From Steromphala cineraria (taxonomy: Eukaryota; Mollusca; Gastropoda; Trochida; Trochidae), in assembly GCA_916613615.1 (NCBI GenBank), contig OU744724.1:31703452-31767451 (forward strand): 64,000 nucleotides of DNA, in the 5' to 3' direction. Below are positions 47,006-61,171 of this stretch, one piece after another. A model generated the notes under the pieces. It saw only the letters and a list, made by a program, of their open reading frames with translations. It did no database searches and was not told where the DNA came from. Positions within the stretch are counted from its first letter, which is position 1. Each line of letters begins with the position of its first letter. The translations under genes and the position numbers were made by a program.

Positions 47006-49927
47006 TAAATGCCAAGTTCAAAGAAGCTAAGTTCAACTGCTGATTAAAGAAGTGTAAAAGAATGAATCATGAAACTGGAATACAGACAGACATACATATT
47101 TTATTTAGTGTTACTCGCCAATTACATGTTAGAAACATAGTATTAATTGAGAAAAATACAGTGAGTCTATCAGTATAGACAGACCCTGACATGGACTGTT
47201 AATCCAGTGAAGCAGACTAATCATCACGCAGTGTATCTAAATCTCCTCTACTGGGTGGACATCGGGTCATCTGCAGGTGCCCCTTGACCACTCACTAATA
47301 GACCAATCACATGGCTTCTACAACACTTACTGACCAATCAATTACCTAGATATCGGTCAACATGCCAATTTGCTGTGCTTTATTGATTTATGTTCAAGCT
47401 TCTGCTCGTTAATATACCTTTGTGCTAAATCATGTTTACCTATAACGCTTCTAACATGGAGAAAATTACCGGAAATGGCAGCATTGGAATAGTGACAACA
47501 TATTGTTAACTGTGTGGTAGATACATTAAATTAACAGTCTATTTCTTTATGATATATTATTTCAAACCCAAACTTGATTTTTCTCCTATGCATATTCATC
47601 TTTTATGACACAAGACATGTGTCATAGGCTGGATTATAAGAAATGTTACACAAATCCATATTTCTATCTATAATGATTCAAAGATGTTCCCACTAACATG
47701 GCAGCCAGCAGTTTTTGCTTGAAACTTAAAGATTTCTTCAACAACTCAAAAGAATTTTTGACCAACCAACAATAACACATTTTACATAAACTTCTATTTA
47801 TCAGAAGAAGAAAAATTCTCAAAAAAGTGCTTATCTCCCTTTAAAATGAAACTGAGCGAATAATGACTGATTCAAGTTCATATGTAGGCAGCCTGATCAG
47901 TCATTATCATAATATAACAAGCTGCTAAATCATCCACTTGACGTCTACACTATCCCTGTTAAGCTCAATCAGCTTTCCACTACTAATTAGTTGCTAGATA
48001 AATAACAGCAGTCACTTAACAGACAGGAAATATTTATGACCATTATGTGAGTCGCATAAGTTAATCGTTTCAGCAAAACAGGTTGCAAGCACTTATTTTA
48101 ATGTCACAGTGTAAATCCTATGAATAATATTAATTTCAGTGTGCGTTGAATGACAAGTCGAATTAATGTCCAATGAGAGTTTCTCCATTGAAAAGTTGAG
48201 TGAGGAAACAACCAATATTTTAGACAAAATAAGTGGATATTGAAATTAGGGCATTGTCTCAATTATTATTTTGATTAAAGTTAATGATGAAACAATAAAA
48301 ATATGTCAACATGGATTTCAAAACAGACATGAAAAATAATTAAAATTATGGTTTTTCTTCAATTACAAATTTTAAAAGATTATATAGTCATTTTATTTTA
48401 CAACCAAAACAAAGATATGAGACATTAGAAACATTCAGGGATAACAATAAGTAGGCACATCTGGCAATCTCAGTACATATGTTGTATTATGTATGAAGTA
48501 TTAAGTATTTACTCCATGATCCAAAACACATTCATTTAACAGGTAATTAATTATTATTGTTAGTTATGACAAAAGTGAAGGAGATAAAGTTTAAATTTGT
48601 GCCCCCCTTTACAAATTTTAATGAAGTACATAACTTGACAAAGATCTGACTACTTTATTCACAGGTTAGGTATACACAAAACTTTGTACTTCATTACAAA
48701 TACAAATTTAGAATGCCATTATAACTGTTCCCACAATTTAATAATAAAAGTTTGACATTTAATACACACAAGGAAGAAAGAACGGAAGAGAAAAGACCAG
48801 GTAGGTCAGGTAACTAAACGAGTTACAAACAGGTGAGTCATTCACGCAACAGGTGAACGGTAAGGTGAGAGGAATTCCATTCAGTCATATCACAATGGAG
48901 TCTCTTACATTGACAGTCATTTCGGCCCTATTTCCAGTCATATAAGTCAAATTATTTACATATCTTAATTTTCTTAAAGCAGTAGGTGACACTCAGTGAC
49001 AAATTCACCCGTGAGGTCTGCATCAAATACTCATAAAATTTTGAAAGGACCTATTAAAATTTAACCTGTGAGATCCCTGGGTGAATTTTTTTTCTGGTAT
49101 ACCATTGCATGTTTCTGGAGGGACTCACTTAAATCTGCATGGACTCACAAGACTTTATTGAAGCTATTCCCTGAACTGAGTCGATAATATTTGTAGATTC
49201 ATCGCTTGACATTGCAGTGAATGTTGCATCCCTATACAAATATTTCATAATCTCCAAATAAATTGTCATCATAAAAAAAGAGTTATCGGCAACTTTATGA
49301 TGCAATCCCTATTTTTCTTTAATTTTTCAATTCTTCTTTAAACAAGAAATGACACTACAGTATATGATGCATTCTTCACTTTCTTATGAAATGACACTAC
49401 AGTTTAGTATGAACTTCTCAAAAGACAAATCATTTTACTCATATAAAAGAAGGCTTGTAGCTACTGTGTGTAAGTCTTGTAACTAAGCAGTATGTTCTGG
49501 TGACCTGCCCTCGGCTGACCTGGCTATGTTAGGCTACTATTCTGTTCAGCAGGTACCTTGGTCAACCGGTATACATTGGGTCAGATGTAACAGTAAGTGA
49601 CTCATCCATTTGAGTGAACTGAGAAGATTTCTCTGTAGAATGAGTTGTTGAGTTATGTTTAGCGACGTTTGGGCAATATTTCGGTTAGTTGTCCCCTCTT
49701 TTTAAAATAAATAACATGAATTGATGATGTCTATGTCACTGACAGGTAGAACAACACAACCATAACATTTAGTCCCTGAAAAAAATAGTTCTTTCCTGAT
49801 TTTATTATTTGTTTTTTCATCTTAAATGAAAAGAACCCAGAAAAATACTCAATTTCAGACTGAGGCATCTAGACATGTCAATATTTTCTAGACTTATTAG
49901 AATTTTAGAAGTTGGAATGACAATAGT

Positions 49928-50080
49928 GCTGAGGAATATATGGATGACAACTTCTTTGTTCATTGTATGCGACTTTATGACACAGATTCTTGTGTCTTTC
50001 TGCTTGAGAACGACACAAGAATCTATGTCCAAACGTCGCATACAATGAACAAAGAAGTTGTCATCCATATATTCCTCAGC
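49928..50080. repeat. 153-nt foldback with ~69-bp arms
   Basis: A perfect 46-bp inverted pair (49928-49973 with 50035-50080) continues inward with few mismatches to GATTCTTGTGTC/GACACAAGAATC, leaving a loop of about 15 nt. The arms contain GGATGACAACTTCTTTGTTC and the inner part CGACGTTTGGACATAGATTC. Confidence 0.92.
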
Positions 50081-50179
50081 ATAACTAAGAAGGCTCCTTT
50101 AATTTTTTTGGCTTGAGGGTCTGGATTACAGACTAATTGATGATATGAAAAGTAGCATATAAACGTATAAAAAATCTTT

Positions 50180-50279
50180 CTCTGCTGCAGACATAGTTAT
50201 AGAGCCCCTGGCGGGATTCGAACCACGGACCTCATGATCCGAAGTCGAACGCGCTAAACACCGCGCTATTCTGCCCCCT
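50180..50279 (-). mobile_element. Truncated tRNA-derived SINE copy
   Basis: Minus-strand tRNA-like head with B box GGTTCGAATCC (50224-50214) and CTTCGGATCA anticodon region, plus about 20 bp of the same body as the SINE at 6509-6906. The A box is mutated (TAGCGCGGTGTTTAGCGC). The rest of the body and the tail are missing. Confidence 0.75.
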
Positions 50280-53200
50280 CAACATTTTAGGATTTTATGA
50301 AGGAATGATTAATCACAAACGAAAGTATTCTTTCAAGAAGTTGGAACTCATCCACCTGGTTGAAAAATTCATGAAATAATACTTTTAAAAAAATTCCCCA
50401 TCAATAGTTCCATTTTTATTCTACCTTACCTCTAATTTTCAACTCCTTAGACTCACAGCACATAAAAAAGACTGGCTCTGATCCAGAAAAGACAGGGCTG
50501 AGCTAGATTAAATATTCAAGAAGGGTCGGTTACTTACTTAGAACAAAAATAACAATACCCACATCACCTCAACTGTTGAGATGTGCAATGGATTAATATT
50601 GCAAAGTTTGGGACACTGCCAACTTTCAAACTGCATTCCTCATAGGACATGGCAGTCCAATTTACGAATTCCCAAATCTAATAAATCATTACTTGGCTGG
50701 GCATTAGGGAGAACGATGTACCTGCCAATCAAACGATTCATCAAGGCTTGTAGAAAAGATTCTGTATAAGAGGTTTTACAGAGAACACACCATTTACACA
50801 TATCATTGAGTGGGTGAGTTTGGGTTTAACGTATTGTCAGCAATATTTCAGGGATTGACCTGGTCTTTCAATAGGAAGAAAACTAGATGAATGATAAAAC
50901 CAAAAGAATCTGAAAATTCATATATATAAACGAATATGTTTTTAAATAATCGGGGTTTTGGGGGAAAGCAGCTATGATAGTGAAGTCAAAGTGTTAAAAG
51001 TTTACAAACAAAACAGACAACAGGGCCTGATGAGCTAAAAAAGAACCAAAGAGGTTCACTCTGGATTAACAGCTAGTAAAGGGCTAAGTAATACCAAAGG
51101 CACCAAAGATCAATAAATTTGCATTTTCCAAGTGTTTTCTGTTGATGCACAATTTGTTTTCATGGATGATGTTTTGACACTTAATGAGAAGTCGAAGTGA
51201 TCACAATAAAGTAACATTATTATAATGGTGACAATACGGACAATTTTAGTAGGAATACATATCAAGACGCCTCATAATGATATTAAATATGATATGTGAT
51301 ATGATATACGTCATGTTTAGTATTTGTTTTTAATAAAAAGAAAAACCAATTTGATAATGGTCAGATAAGTGTCATGATTAACAAATCTTTATGCATCGTC
51401 ACTAGTTTCTAGTTATCATCATTGCCACAGAACATTTTCAGAGGAAGTGTTGTATCCTACCCTGCACACAAAGCTTGCTGGATTGTTAAAGATTAAACTA
51501 AATTTAGACCACATAAGATAACATCAGTGAAGCTTAACTGGGCTCTTGAAAACAAAAGGCAGGTGGTTTGTTCCTCACCCTTGCCACATAACTCATGAAT
51601 GTAGATTTTGTACGTGATTGTATCAAGGCCATTTGTTTTTAGCTAGGAGTGCGTTAGAAATTGCAAAACATAAGTTATCAAAATATTAAACATCATTGGT
51701 GGACAGATTTAAACCTCCTCTTTAGTTGAATGAACCCATGCTTGCAGCTCTCGACCTCTCAACATTTCTAACTCCTTTATTGGAGATGTCATATGATCTA
51801 CAACAGAAAACTATTTTAATTGATACAAGACTCATCACAAGATGACATAACCCAAAATGAAATTATGCAAGATTCATATAGAAAATCCAAAAAGGCTTGT
51901 TTTCACATACTGATTGCTATATTCAAAGTTTCAATGAGCTAGGTCTAATAGTTTTGCAGTTATGCTCTGGAAACAGAGCAATTATGGACAGACAGACAGC
52001 CAAATGGGACGCGTACTTTATCCGACAGTATTACATATCTGTGTGATAAAAGAACGTGTACTTCATATTATTGTCATGAAATTGTTTTTACTTCAATCAT
52101 ATGCAGAAATAATCATAATAGTTGTTTGGCGGGGGGAAGAGAAATATATGAAATATATTTTTCATTAAATGTTATCGAAAAATGGTCAAAATTTCAAAAT
52201 AGGTACGTACTTATCTATTTAACTATGCTGTGGATCTACAAGCTTAATCCTTGATTATTGAGTGTACTCAAATTGTTTATTGCACAATTGATATGGAAAT
52301 ATGCTAACAAATGTAGAATAATGAGGCCTGAATATTCATTTTCTTCAGTGATACTTATCAGCAAATTACTGACATAAGATTTATTTTGGTTGATAACAAA
52401 TTTAAAACAAACTGACAGCTTGTTTGATTAATTAGCTCAGAAAAAAAAAGATCATAAAACTAAAATTTACATGAATATTAGTAACAGATGTATATCTCTT
52501 AAGTCCATGTAACATTATTGATTTCTTACTTACATAAGTCTATGGTTATCAACATGATCAAGATACAATTGAACTTCATAACTTCACCATTATGTTTCCC
52601 ATCAGGGAATCACGTTAATAAGCTAATTAGTACTTGTGACATACATCCTACAATAACTAAACCAATATTTTCGGATAATCAAAGAAAGAACTAACGTAAT
52701 TGCATGGCACATGTGTTGTTCTCTCCATAATTACTCTAAATGTATTTCAGCTTCATAATCCTTTCTCCAAGTTTCCTTAGGCCATGCATTAAACTGGATA
52801 AAGTAACTTAATGGATGTTATTATACAAGTACATTATTTGTAATTTATCTTATCAAATGTCATCATTGCAATATTTCTTCTACGATATTATCTTGGCGGA
52901 TGTAACTTAATGATTTCATAGTAATCCTGGAGATCTTGTTTACTCAGATGTACAAGATTAATGTATTATCTTCAATATTAGAGAAATATCTGCCAATATA
53001 ACTAAACAACATCATATGTGCATGAAAAGAAAGCATGCATTGCTAGCATAACGTGTTGGAAAATGTTTTCTCATTGTTAAACAAACTTGGTGGTCAGGAT
53101 CATGTTTGAGCCATTGGCTCTGTAACTCATTATGCCATCTATGACATATACAAATGGTCAAACAGTCACAGAATCACTAAATTTATAAATCACAATCCTC

Positions 53201-53879
53201 ATCGGCTAAGGAGTCTGTACACAGAGCTTCAGCGAGTGCTTTTCCTTCTAATGATTAAATGAAGATTAAATAGTTTTTCAGGGTATTGTTCCTGCATGGA
53301 TTGGGAAAAAACATTTTTGATAATTTTCCATTTTCAGGGCTTTCAGTACTTTTCTGAATTTAAATTTAGCAATTTTTATCCAATGTACAAAATTAATCAT
53401 GGCCCTGCCTTTCTCAATCACAGTCCCTGTGGCCCTTTTAAGGAACTCAACCAATGTATTTGAAAGTTATGAAAACCGTGTTCAAAGATATTAGCACAAA
53501 AAGATTTCCTCTGTATTTCCCTCTTCAAACTCCATCACATGAATATTTATATCAACATCTGACGAAAATAAACTATTTTTAAAAAACACTGCTAAATTAT
53601 TTACATAGTTAATCTATCTCATTTGTACTCAATTACAAAAGATCCCAATTAAGACTCATATGTCAAACAAATGTGTTCTATCACACAACTCCACTATCAC
53701 GCATGAATTAATATACCAACTGCAGAAAATAGCAAACTAAGTCCGCTTACACATGCTTTCATCGTAGTCCACAAATAAGCATACTTATCACAATCTGTCT
53801 GCACTTGCTGTGTGCAATAAACTAACAACCAACAGGATCAGACCTAAAGCATCCAAGGAGGACCCTCCAGGCCCTCTCA

Positions 53880-55235
53880 TTGATTCTTGTGGAGTTCAAC
53901 AATCTCCCGCCCTTCCAACAACACCATCCAATTAAACAAGTTGAACAAGTTGGAGTTGAAACTTTTGATCATCCATGTTTGACTTATCCAGGTTTTCTAA
54001 TTCTTAGTTAAAGTTCAACAATCTCCCGCCCCCTACACAAGATATTCAGTGAAACAGCATTTGAACAAAATGTAGTTGAAAGTTTTGATCATCCATGTTT
54101 GAATCATCCAGGTTTTCTGATTGATTCTTAGTAGAGTTCAACAGTCTCCCGCCCTTTTAACAACAACATCCAGTTAAACAAGTTGAACAAGTTGGAGTTG
54201 AAAGTTTTGATCATCCATGTTTGACTTATCCAGGTTATCTGATTGATTCTTAGTAGAGTTCAACAGTCTTCCGCCCTTTTAACAACAACATCCAGTTAAA
54301 CAAGTTGAACAAGTTGGAGTTGAAAGTTTTGATCATCCATGTTTGACTTATCCAGGTTTTCTGATTGATTCTTAGTAGAGTTCAACAGTCTTCCGCCCTT
54401 TTAACAACAACATCCAGTTAAACAAGTTGAACAAGTTGGAGTTGAAAGTTTTGATCATCCATGTTTGACTTATCCAGGTTATCTGATTGATTCTTAGTAG
54501 AGTTCAACAGTCTCCCGCCCTTCCAACAACACCATCCACTTAAACAAGTTGAACAAGTTGGAGTTGAAAGTTTTGATCATCCATGTTTGACTTATCCAGG
54601 TTTTCTGATTGATTCTTAGTAGAGTTCAACAGTCTTCCGCCCTTTTAACAACAACATCCAGTTAAACAAGTTGAACAAGTTGGAGTTGAAAGTTTTGATC
54701 ATCCATGTTTGACTTATCCAGGTTATCTGATTGATTCTTAGTAGAGTTCAACAGTCTCCCGCCCTTCCAACAACACCATCCACTTAAACAAGTTGAACAA
54801 GTTGGAGTTGAAAGTTTTGATCATCCAACGTTTGAATTATCCTGTGTGTCCGCCCCCTCCTGAACAATCTACTTCATGAAACAGCAGTTGAACAAGATGG
54901 AGTTGAAAGTTTTGATCATCCAACGTTTGAATTATCCTGTGTGTCCGCCCCCTCCTGAACAATCTACTTCATGAAACAGCAGTTGAACAAGATGGAGTTG
55001 AAAGTTTTGATCATCCATGTTTGACTTATCCAGGTTATCTGATTGATTCTTAGTAGAGTTCAACAGTCTCCCGCCCTTCCAACAACACCATCCACTTAAA
55101 CAAGTTGAACAAGTTGGAGTTGAAAGTTTTGATCATCCAACGTTTGAATTATCCTGTGTGTCCGCCCCCTCCTGAACAATCTACTTCATGAAACAGCAGT
55201 TGAACAAGATGGAGTTGAAACTTTAGATCATCCAT
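53880..55235. repeat. 122-bp minisatellite, about 11 units, two unit types
   Basis: Main unit: GTTGAACAAGTTGGAGTTGA, AGTTTTGATCATCCATGTTT, GATTCTTAGTAGAGTTCAAC, (C/T)CCGCCCTT. Three units near 54830, 54920 and 55135 are shorter and carry a different middle (ATCCTGTGTGTCCGCCCCCT). Long- and short-unit blocks alternate. Confidence 0.93.
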
Positions 55236-56507
55236 GTTGAATGATGCAGTGTCTCTGATTAATTCTTTATTCTTTATTACTCTTTGATTATCCATTTTAA
55301 TCTTGTTAAGGCTTTGTAGTTACCTCTTTCAATGAATATCATAATTTCTGAGTTGGCATTCGTATTGATATCCAAATGATGCACACACAAAGTTTTCAGT
55401 AGGAATAAACTTTCATTTCTTCTTTTGCCATCTTATGAGTTTTAAATTGTTGAATGATGAACTTCAATATTGTGATCACAAAACAAAAGATCAAGGAGAA
55501 TGACTATGTTAACAGCAGAATTTTTATTCTTTCTCATTGTCATGTGATCAACCATTAAAACTTTTGTTGGATAATGATAATGATATTATCTGCCAAAAAA
55601 ATTAGAAATCGATAAACATTTAGTTATTTTGAAAGAAATATTCAGTGTGGTATTTATTGCAACTAAAAACAGTAAACTGGACTTACATGAAAAAAAAAAT
55701 CATATGTATTTACACCAAATAACTTATTGTTATGCAGCTTAAATATTCATTTGAAGTGTTGGATTTTATTTGCATGAAGCTTAAATTTTTTCGAATATTG
55801 TTTCATTATATGACATTCAGCTTTTGAGATCAATAAAAACAAAGAAAAAAGATCATTCTTAGTCTTCATATTTAAATATTTAATTTTTTCATTTCACACA
55901 AATTGAAGTCAAGGAACTAAAACTTTTTGATTTGACAATTTCAAAGAGCTAGGTACTAGTCACCTTTTTGTTTTTCATGCATAAAACTCCCAGAATGTAT
56001 CTATTTTATCACAGGCTGTCTGCTACAAGGGAATGGATAACATTGAACATCCATGGTTAATAGTTAATTTCCATCTCTCATTCCCTTTCATGTGAATACT
56101 TGTCAGTGAATGACTGTAATACATGGTGAATTTTACACAAAACCCTGAAACTTATATCACAGATCTGAGGGTGACATAAGAACATCACGTAAGATATTTA
56201 ACATCACTTATTGGTGTCCATGGTGTTTGTAATTATCAGGATAGATTTAGTATTTTTCTATACAATTTTTGTTCATTGCAAGTACTGGACACAAGTGATA
56301 AATATATATACTATCTGAACTTTGTTATTGATATGTTTCTCTTTCATAATTTACAATTAAAGATTTATTTTTTTATAAATGTTTTATTTTCTTTATCACC
56401 TTTTCCCACTTCTATGTTGAAATATCAATGTTACCATAGTTCAATTCAGGAACAATTATCAAAGAAAAAACATATAACATTAAAAGATTGAAAAAAAAGT
56501 GAGATAT

Positions 56508-56770
56508 GAACAAGATGTGTTTGTGAAACACGAATGCCCCCGGATGCATCCTGCTCGCTGTGTCAAGGTCAAGGTCACAAGGTCAAATGTCATGGTGTCA
56601 TCTGAAAGGTCTCATCACAAGGGATCCATATGTCAAGTATCAAAGACCTAGCTCTGACCAATCAAAAGTTATGACTAAGGTTAAAGTTTTTGTGGACAAA
56701 CGGACAGACAGACGGTCAGACGGACAGGTGAAAACCAATATACTCCCGGAATCTCTATTTCGGGGGCATA
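56508..56770. mobile_element. Hairpin-ended element, family A
   Basis: Same start (GAACAAGATGTGTTTGTGAAAC), same TATCAAAGACCTAGCTCTGA segment and same 3' hairpin region (CTCCCGGAATCTCTATTTCG) as 25345-25558. It has a shorter ACGG/ACAG tract and an extra GTCAAGGTCAAGGTCACAAG segment. The near-inverse AATGCCCCCGG at the 5' side matches the 3' CGGGGGCAT. Confidence 0.75.
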
Positions 56771-58344
56771 AAAATGCTATCTAGTTGTCTAGGCTTCCTT
56801 TGAAATTCAAAATGTTTCCCCTCTTTCTTTCAACCGATTTTGACAATAAACTGGTCCATTTTCAAATTCCATCTGCATGCAAGCATGCAATAAGTCTTGA
56901 CATCATTGTCAGATATGGAATCAATTTGTCAATTAACCTTTTAATGTTCTCACAAAGAATAACATAGTCAGGGTTATTCCTAGAAGAGGTCCTTGGGATA
57001 TTTGTCCACATTTTGGTTTTGTATCCCTTAAACATTTGAGAGGTAGGATTTGTTTACTGTTGCAAAGAGTCCCATATGCTCTGAATATGCTAAAATGACC
57101 CTCTCAGCTGATCACCTAGATTCAACATTGTTTTTCTTAATCGGAAATACAGTTAATCTACACCAAAAGTATTTCTAGAACAAGGATTGTTCTTTTGAGG
57201 TAACTTGTTATTTCAATTGAGTTGTGGATAGCTTTAAACTCTTCTGCAAATCTTTTCAGTTGTCTTAAATCCTAAACTTTTTAAAATTAAGATTCTTTTT
57301 CTACACTGAAACTGTGAAATTGTATGAAATTTACCATTATAACAACGATGGAGGTATAATTTCCCTCAAGTTTCGCTCAATACAAAAACAGGTTGACATC
57401 ATAAAGTTCAATCTCAAAAAAGACTTCAATCAAGTTTCAATTGACTCATAACATCATATCCTCTTCAATAAAATCTGTTGAACGAAATAGACACATCACA
57501 AAATAAGGATTTGCATCCAAAGTCACAGTGACCCAGGAAATCACATCATGACATAAGAGCTGTATAAGCTGAATACAGACATTGTATCCTATTACACCTC
57601 AAGTCTTCTGCGATATGACAGTTTGTCAGAAAATCTCATATAATATCGACTCAATATTGTCTGGGAAATAAAGACAGCACTCCAGCTTAGATGGTTAAGT
57701 TACAAGGCACCAAAATGAAGCTGAAACTTTTCTGATTACAATGGTCTGGTCATGGCTCCATATAGTTGCTGTCTGCTTGTCTATTAGCTTCAAAGGGTCC
57801 TGTTGGTACAACTGTGATTTGGCTCAACTACCTTGATAATGTCTTCATTAAATAAAAATTAACAAGTCATTGATGAGCATTTAGAAGGGTAGTTTCAAAA
57901 AACTTCTAGAAGCCAAAACTTCTAGAGCTAAAAACAGCTTCAGAAGGAGCATATAGAAGAAAACAAAAAGTGATTGAACATTATGAATATCTTAGGAATC
58001 TTGCTCTTCCTAATAATTCATTTCCTGTGAAACATTAAATATATTGAGTTTTTTCCTCTGATGGCAGGCCAACAACAACTTGTCATTATGCTCTGGGAGA
58101 AGTTGATTTTTGGCTATTGACCTAGACAGTAACCTCTATGCGTATAGTGTATTATTCGAAATTTCATTTTGAGATTGAGTTATCACTTGTCTAAAAGTTT
58201 TGTCACAAACCAATTTTTTTTCTATGCTTTCTATTGCTTTCAGCTGAATTGTGATGTATTTTCATCTGTAAATGAGGTTTTGGTTTTTGATTCCATTGTT
58301 TCTTTGTTGGGGCCATCTCTGAATGAACTAAGTGATAAGGAGAC

Positions 58345-58410
58345 AAGGAGTTTTATGGATTATCAACTTCTTTATTGTAGAATGTAGTGACGTTTGGTAT
58401 AGATTCTTAT
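58345..58410. repeat. Copy of the AACTTCTTTATT ... GACGTTT motif
   Basis: Reads TATGGATTATCAACTTCTTT, ATTGTAGAATGTAGTGACGT, TTGGTATAGATTC, parallel to the arm of the 49928-50080 foldback. Extent unknown. Confidence 0.5.
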
Positions 58411-59879
58411 ACCTTTTCAACCTTGTCTTCTTGATACTGCAACTTCTAAAATGCCTCTCAAACAACTTAAAGTGATACCGTGCTGAGGCCTAAAGCAACT
58501 CATCAAACCTTGCATCTCAATCAGGAAATGATGAATTCACTCTTTTACAGTTTTACCTACATCTTCAATAGGCCGGCCACTCTTAAGCATATTATTACTT
58601 CCAAGGTGTATAACAACAGCTCGACCTCCTCAGACCATTATCTCACTGTATTTGGTACCATTTCTTAACAAAATCAAATCCTTAAAACCATTACTGTGAT
58701 AAATGAAGATTTTGAAAGAAATGAACTTACCAGTACTGCAACATTTCAATCAAAGAGACAACAACATACTAATAATTGTAATGTAACTCTTAATGCTACA
58801 GTTTGTTTCAAACTCTATCTCAAGAGCAAGATTGATCAATCAAATTTCTTCAAAGCATTGTAAAAATAATCTTTTTGTCAAAGAAGCATATCTTTTCAAT
58901 CTTTTAAGTCTTTATTTACACCATTAGTTCATTAATCAATTAATTAAAATGTTGCTAGATAAAAAGAGGTGTATCAAAGGTCAAAAGTTACACTTGAAAG
59001 TACTTATACCCATAACAACTTGGTAATAAGCATGTTAGCAAATACATTCAGCATTTCTCTTCCAATGTTAAATTAATGTATGGTTGTAGCTTATAACTAC
59101 ATGTATATACAAGTTAGATCGAGTTAATTATGCATTTAGGCTTCTAAGTCACCAATTATCAGTAGCAACTATGCATGAAAAGGCATCTTCATTTTCTATC
59201 TATAACAATAATACATTCCAAATTTAGTAGCATCTAAAACTTAATTTATTACTCATACTGTCTGCATAAAAAAATTGACATATTTTCAATGTTCAGTTAC
59301 ATTGAACAATATCAAAAGAAAGACGTTAGAACAATTGGAACTCGAGAAGAAAACATGGAAATAACTTAAATACAAGCACAGATAGGTTTGATACACGTAC
59401 AACTGTTCAGAGAAAGACAACATCAAATGATACGGTTTACCAATCTATCTAAAATCTAGAAATGTTGAAATTCTCTGTCCAGAAAATCAACATTGAAAGC
59501 AGAAACATGTTTAAGAAAGTATAAATACTTTAAACAACTAAATAAACTAGAGCAGGGGACTACTTCAGAGGAACCATCAGTGATAAAATATTCACACTAG
59601 TCATACCAGTGTTTAGGTGGGGTTGGAAAAGGTGTGCACATAAGTCAAGTAGAGAGTAGACCCTGTTGCTGAGTTTGATCATCCCAGTAGGTAGGATAGG
59701 CAGATTGAAACAGGAAGTCAGCTGCAAGGAGCTTCCAGTCATTCATGCTCTCCTCTCTGTGAAGTCAGAGACAGATGGTTTCTATATCTTCTTTCATCTG
59801 GAGATACTTCCAAACCACAGGAATGTCTGTGCTTACTACCTACTGTTTACCATAGCACTACACTCCAATACTGGCTTTA

Positions 59880-60220
59880 TATAAAAGATATGTGCATCCT
59901 TTGCATTGCTATTGGATTGCCGTTGATCTTCACAAACCTTTCACTACAAATAATAGCTTAAGATAAAAGATATGCATATACTTCACATTACCATTACCTA
60001 ACCCTTCACTACAAATACAGGCTGAATATAGAAGATATGCTTATCCTTCACATTACCATTGATCTTTACAAACCCATCACTCCAAATACAGGCTATAAGA
60101 TATGTGCGTCTTTCACAATACCATCGTTTTTTACTAACCTTTAATGACAAATACAGGCTGAATATAAAAGATGTGTGCATCCTTTGCAATACCATTGGAC
60201 TGTTTTGATCTTTACAAAAA
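59880..60220. repeat. Diverged ~70-80-bp tandem repeat, about 5 units
   Basis: Units contain ACTACAAATACAGGCT(GAAT), ATAAAAGATATGTGCATCC, TTCACATTACCATT. Strong divergence and indels. Confidence 0.78.
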
Positions 60221-61171
60221 ACTAATAAATTCACTGATAAACCTCTCTTTTGAATGGCCTTTTTTATACCAGCAACCTAAGAAAGTTATATAAACTATCA
60301 ATCATAATTTGAATAGGTAATGTTCTAATTGTCATGATCTTCTATTACAGGAACAATCAAATTGGGCTTGAATTTTGGATTAATACTCAAATCCTATCCT
60401 GAAGTTTTGTTTTTATGGTGTTTTGCATGGTTGAAGGTTTTCCTCAATCAACTATTTTGTGGTAGGTAACCCCTGGCACCAAAATATTTTCAAAATATGA
60501 TGCTTTATATTAATGAAATTCACTATAATGAGGTAAATAGAGTTTGTTTATCTTTAAACGTTGAGCTGATAACACAGACATAAGATGCTGGGTGTTCAAC
60601 ATTGTTCATGTTCTGGAAACCCTTGACATGTGGCACAGACTCAAAAACACTTATTCTTTATCACCATTTTAATGAAATATTTCTGGAATTTGTAGTTTGT
60701 TGTTTCTCAACATAATTTAAGCTAGGAGTTAAGACAGTTTCATGTAAGACATTCATTGTCAATGACTGCTAGATCTTCTACAATAATAACCAATCTCTAC
60801 AAATTCAAGGTACACCAAGTGCCAATCTTTCCTCCGCAAATTTGATTATCAATTTTCAAGTAAATCGCAACAAGCGTGCACTTTATGGCCTCACATTGTC
60901 TGCAACCAACAAAACTTCTCATCTAAAATATGTTACCTGGTATAATTAAAACAAAACTTATATATCCACACATGGAAGACATTTTAACCCAAATTTACGT
61001 TTACCAAAAAGTACCAATATCAGTGTTGTCCCACAGTGATATCTTGGGGTTATTTTGACCAATTCTAAAGAGATTGGATCGTTAACAATTGCAAAGGTAT
61101 CCTACTTCACACAATGAAATAGATAGATACATTTTTCCAGAACTTCCCCTAGGAACAACACTCATCATAAA

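Noticed and set aside
46754..47036. Lys/Glu-rich and Phe/Pro-rich ORFs
   Set aside because: Composition artefacts of the polypurine tract.
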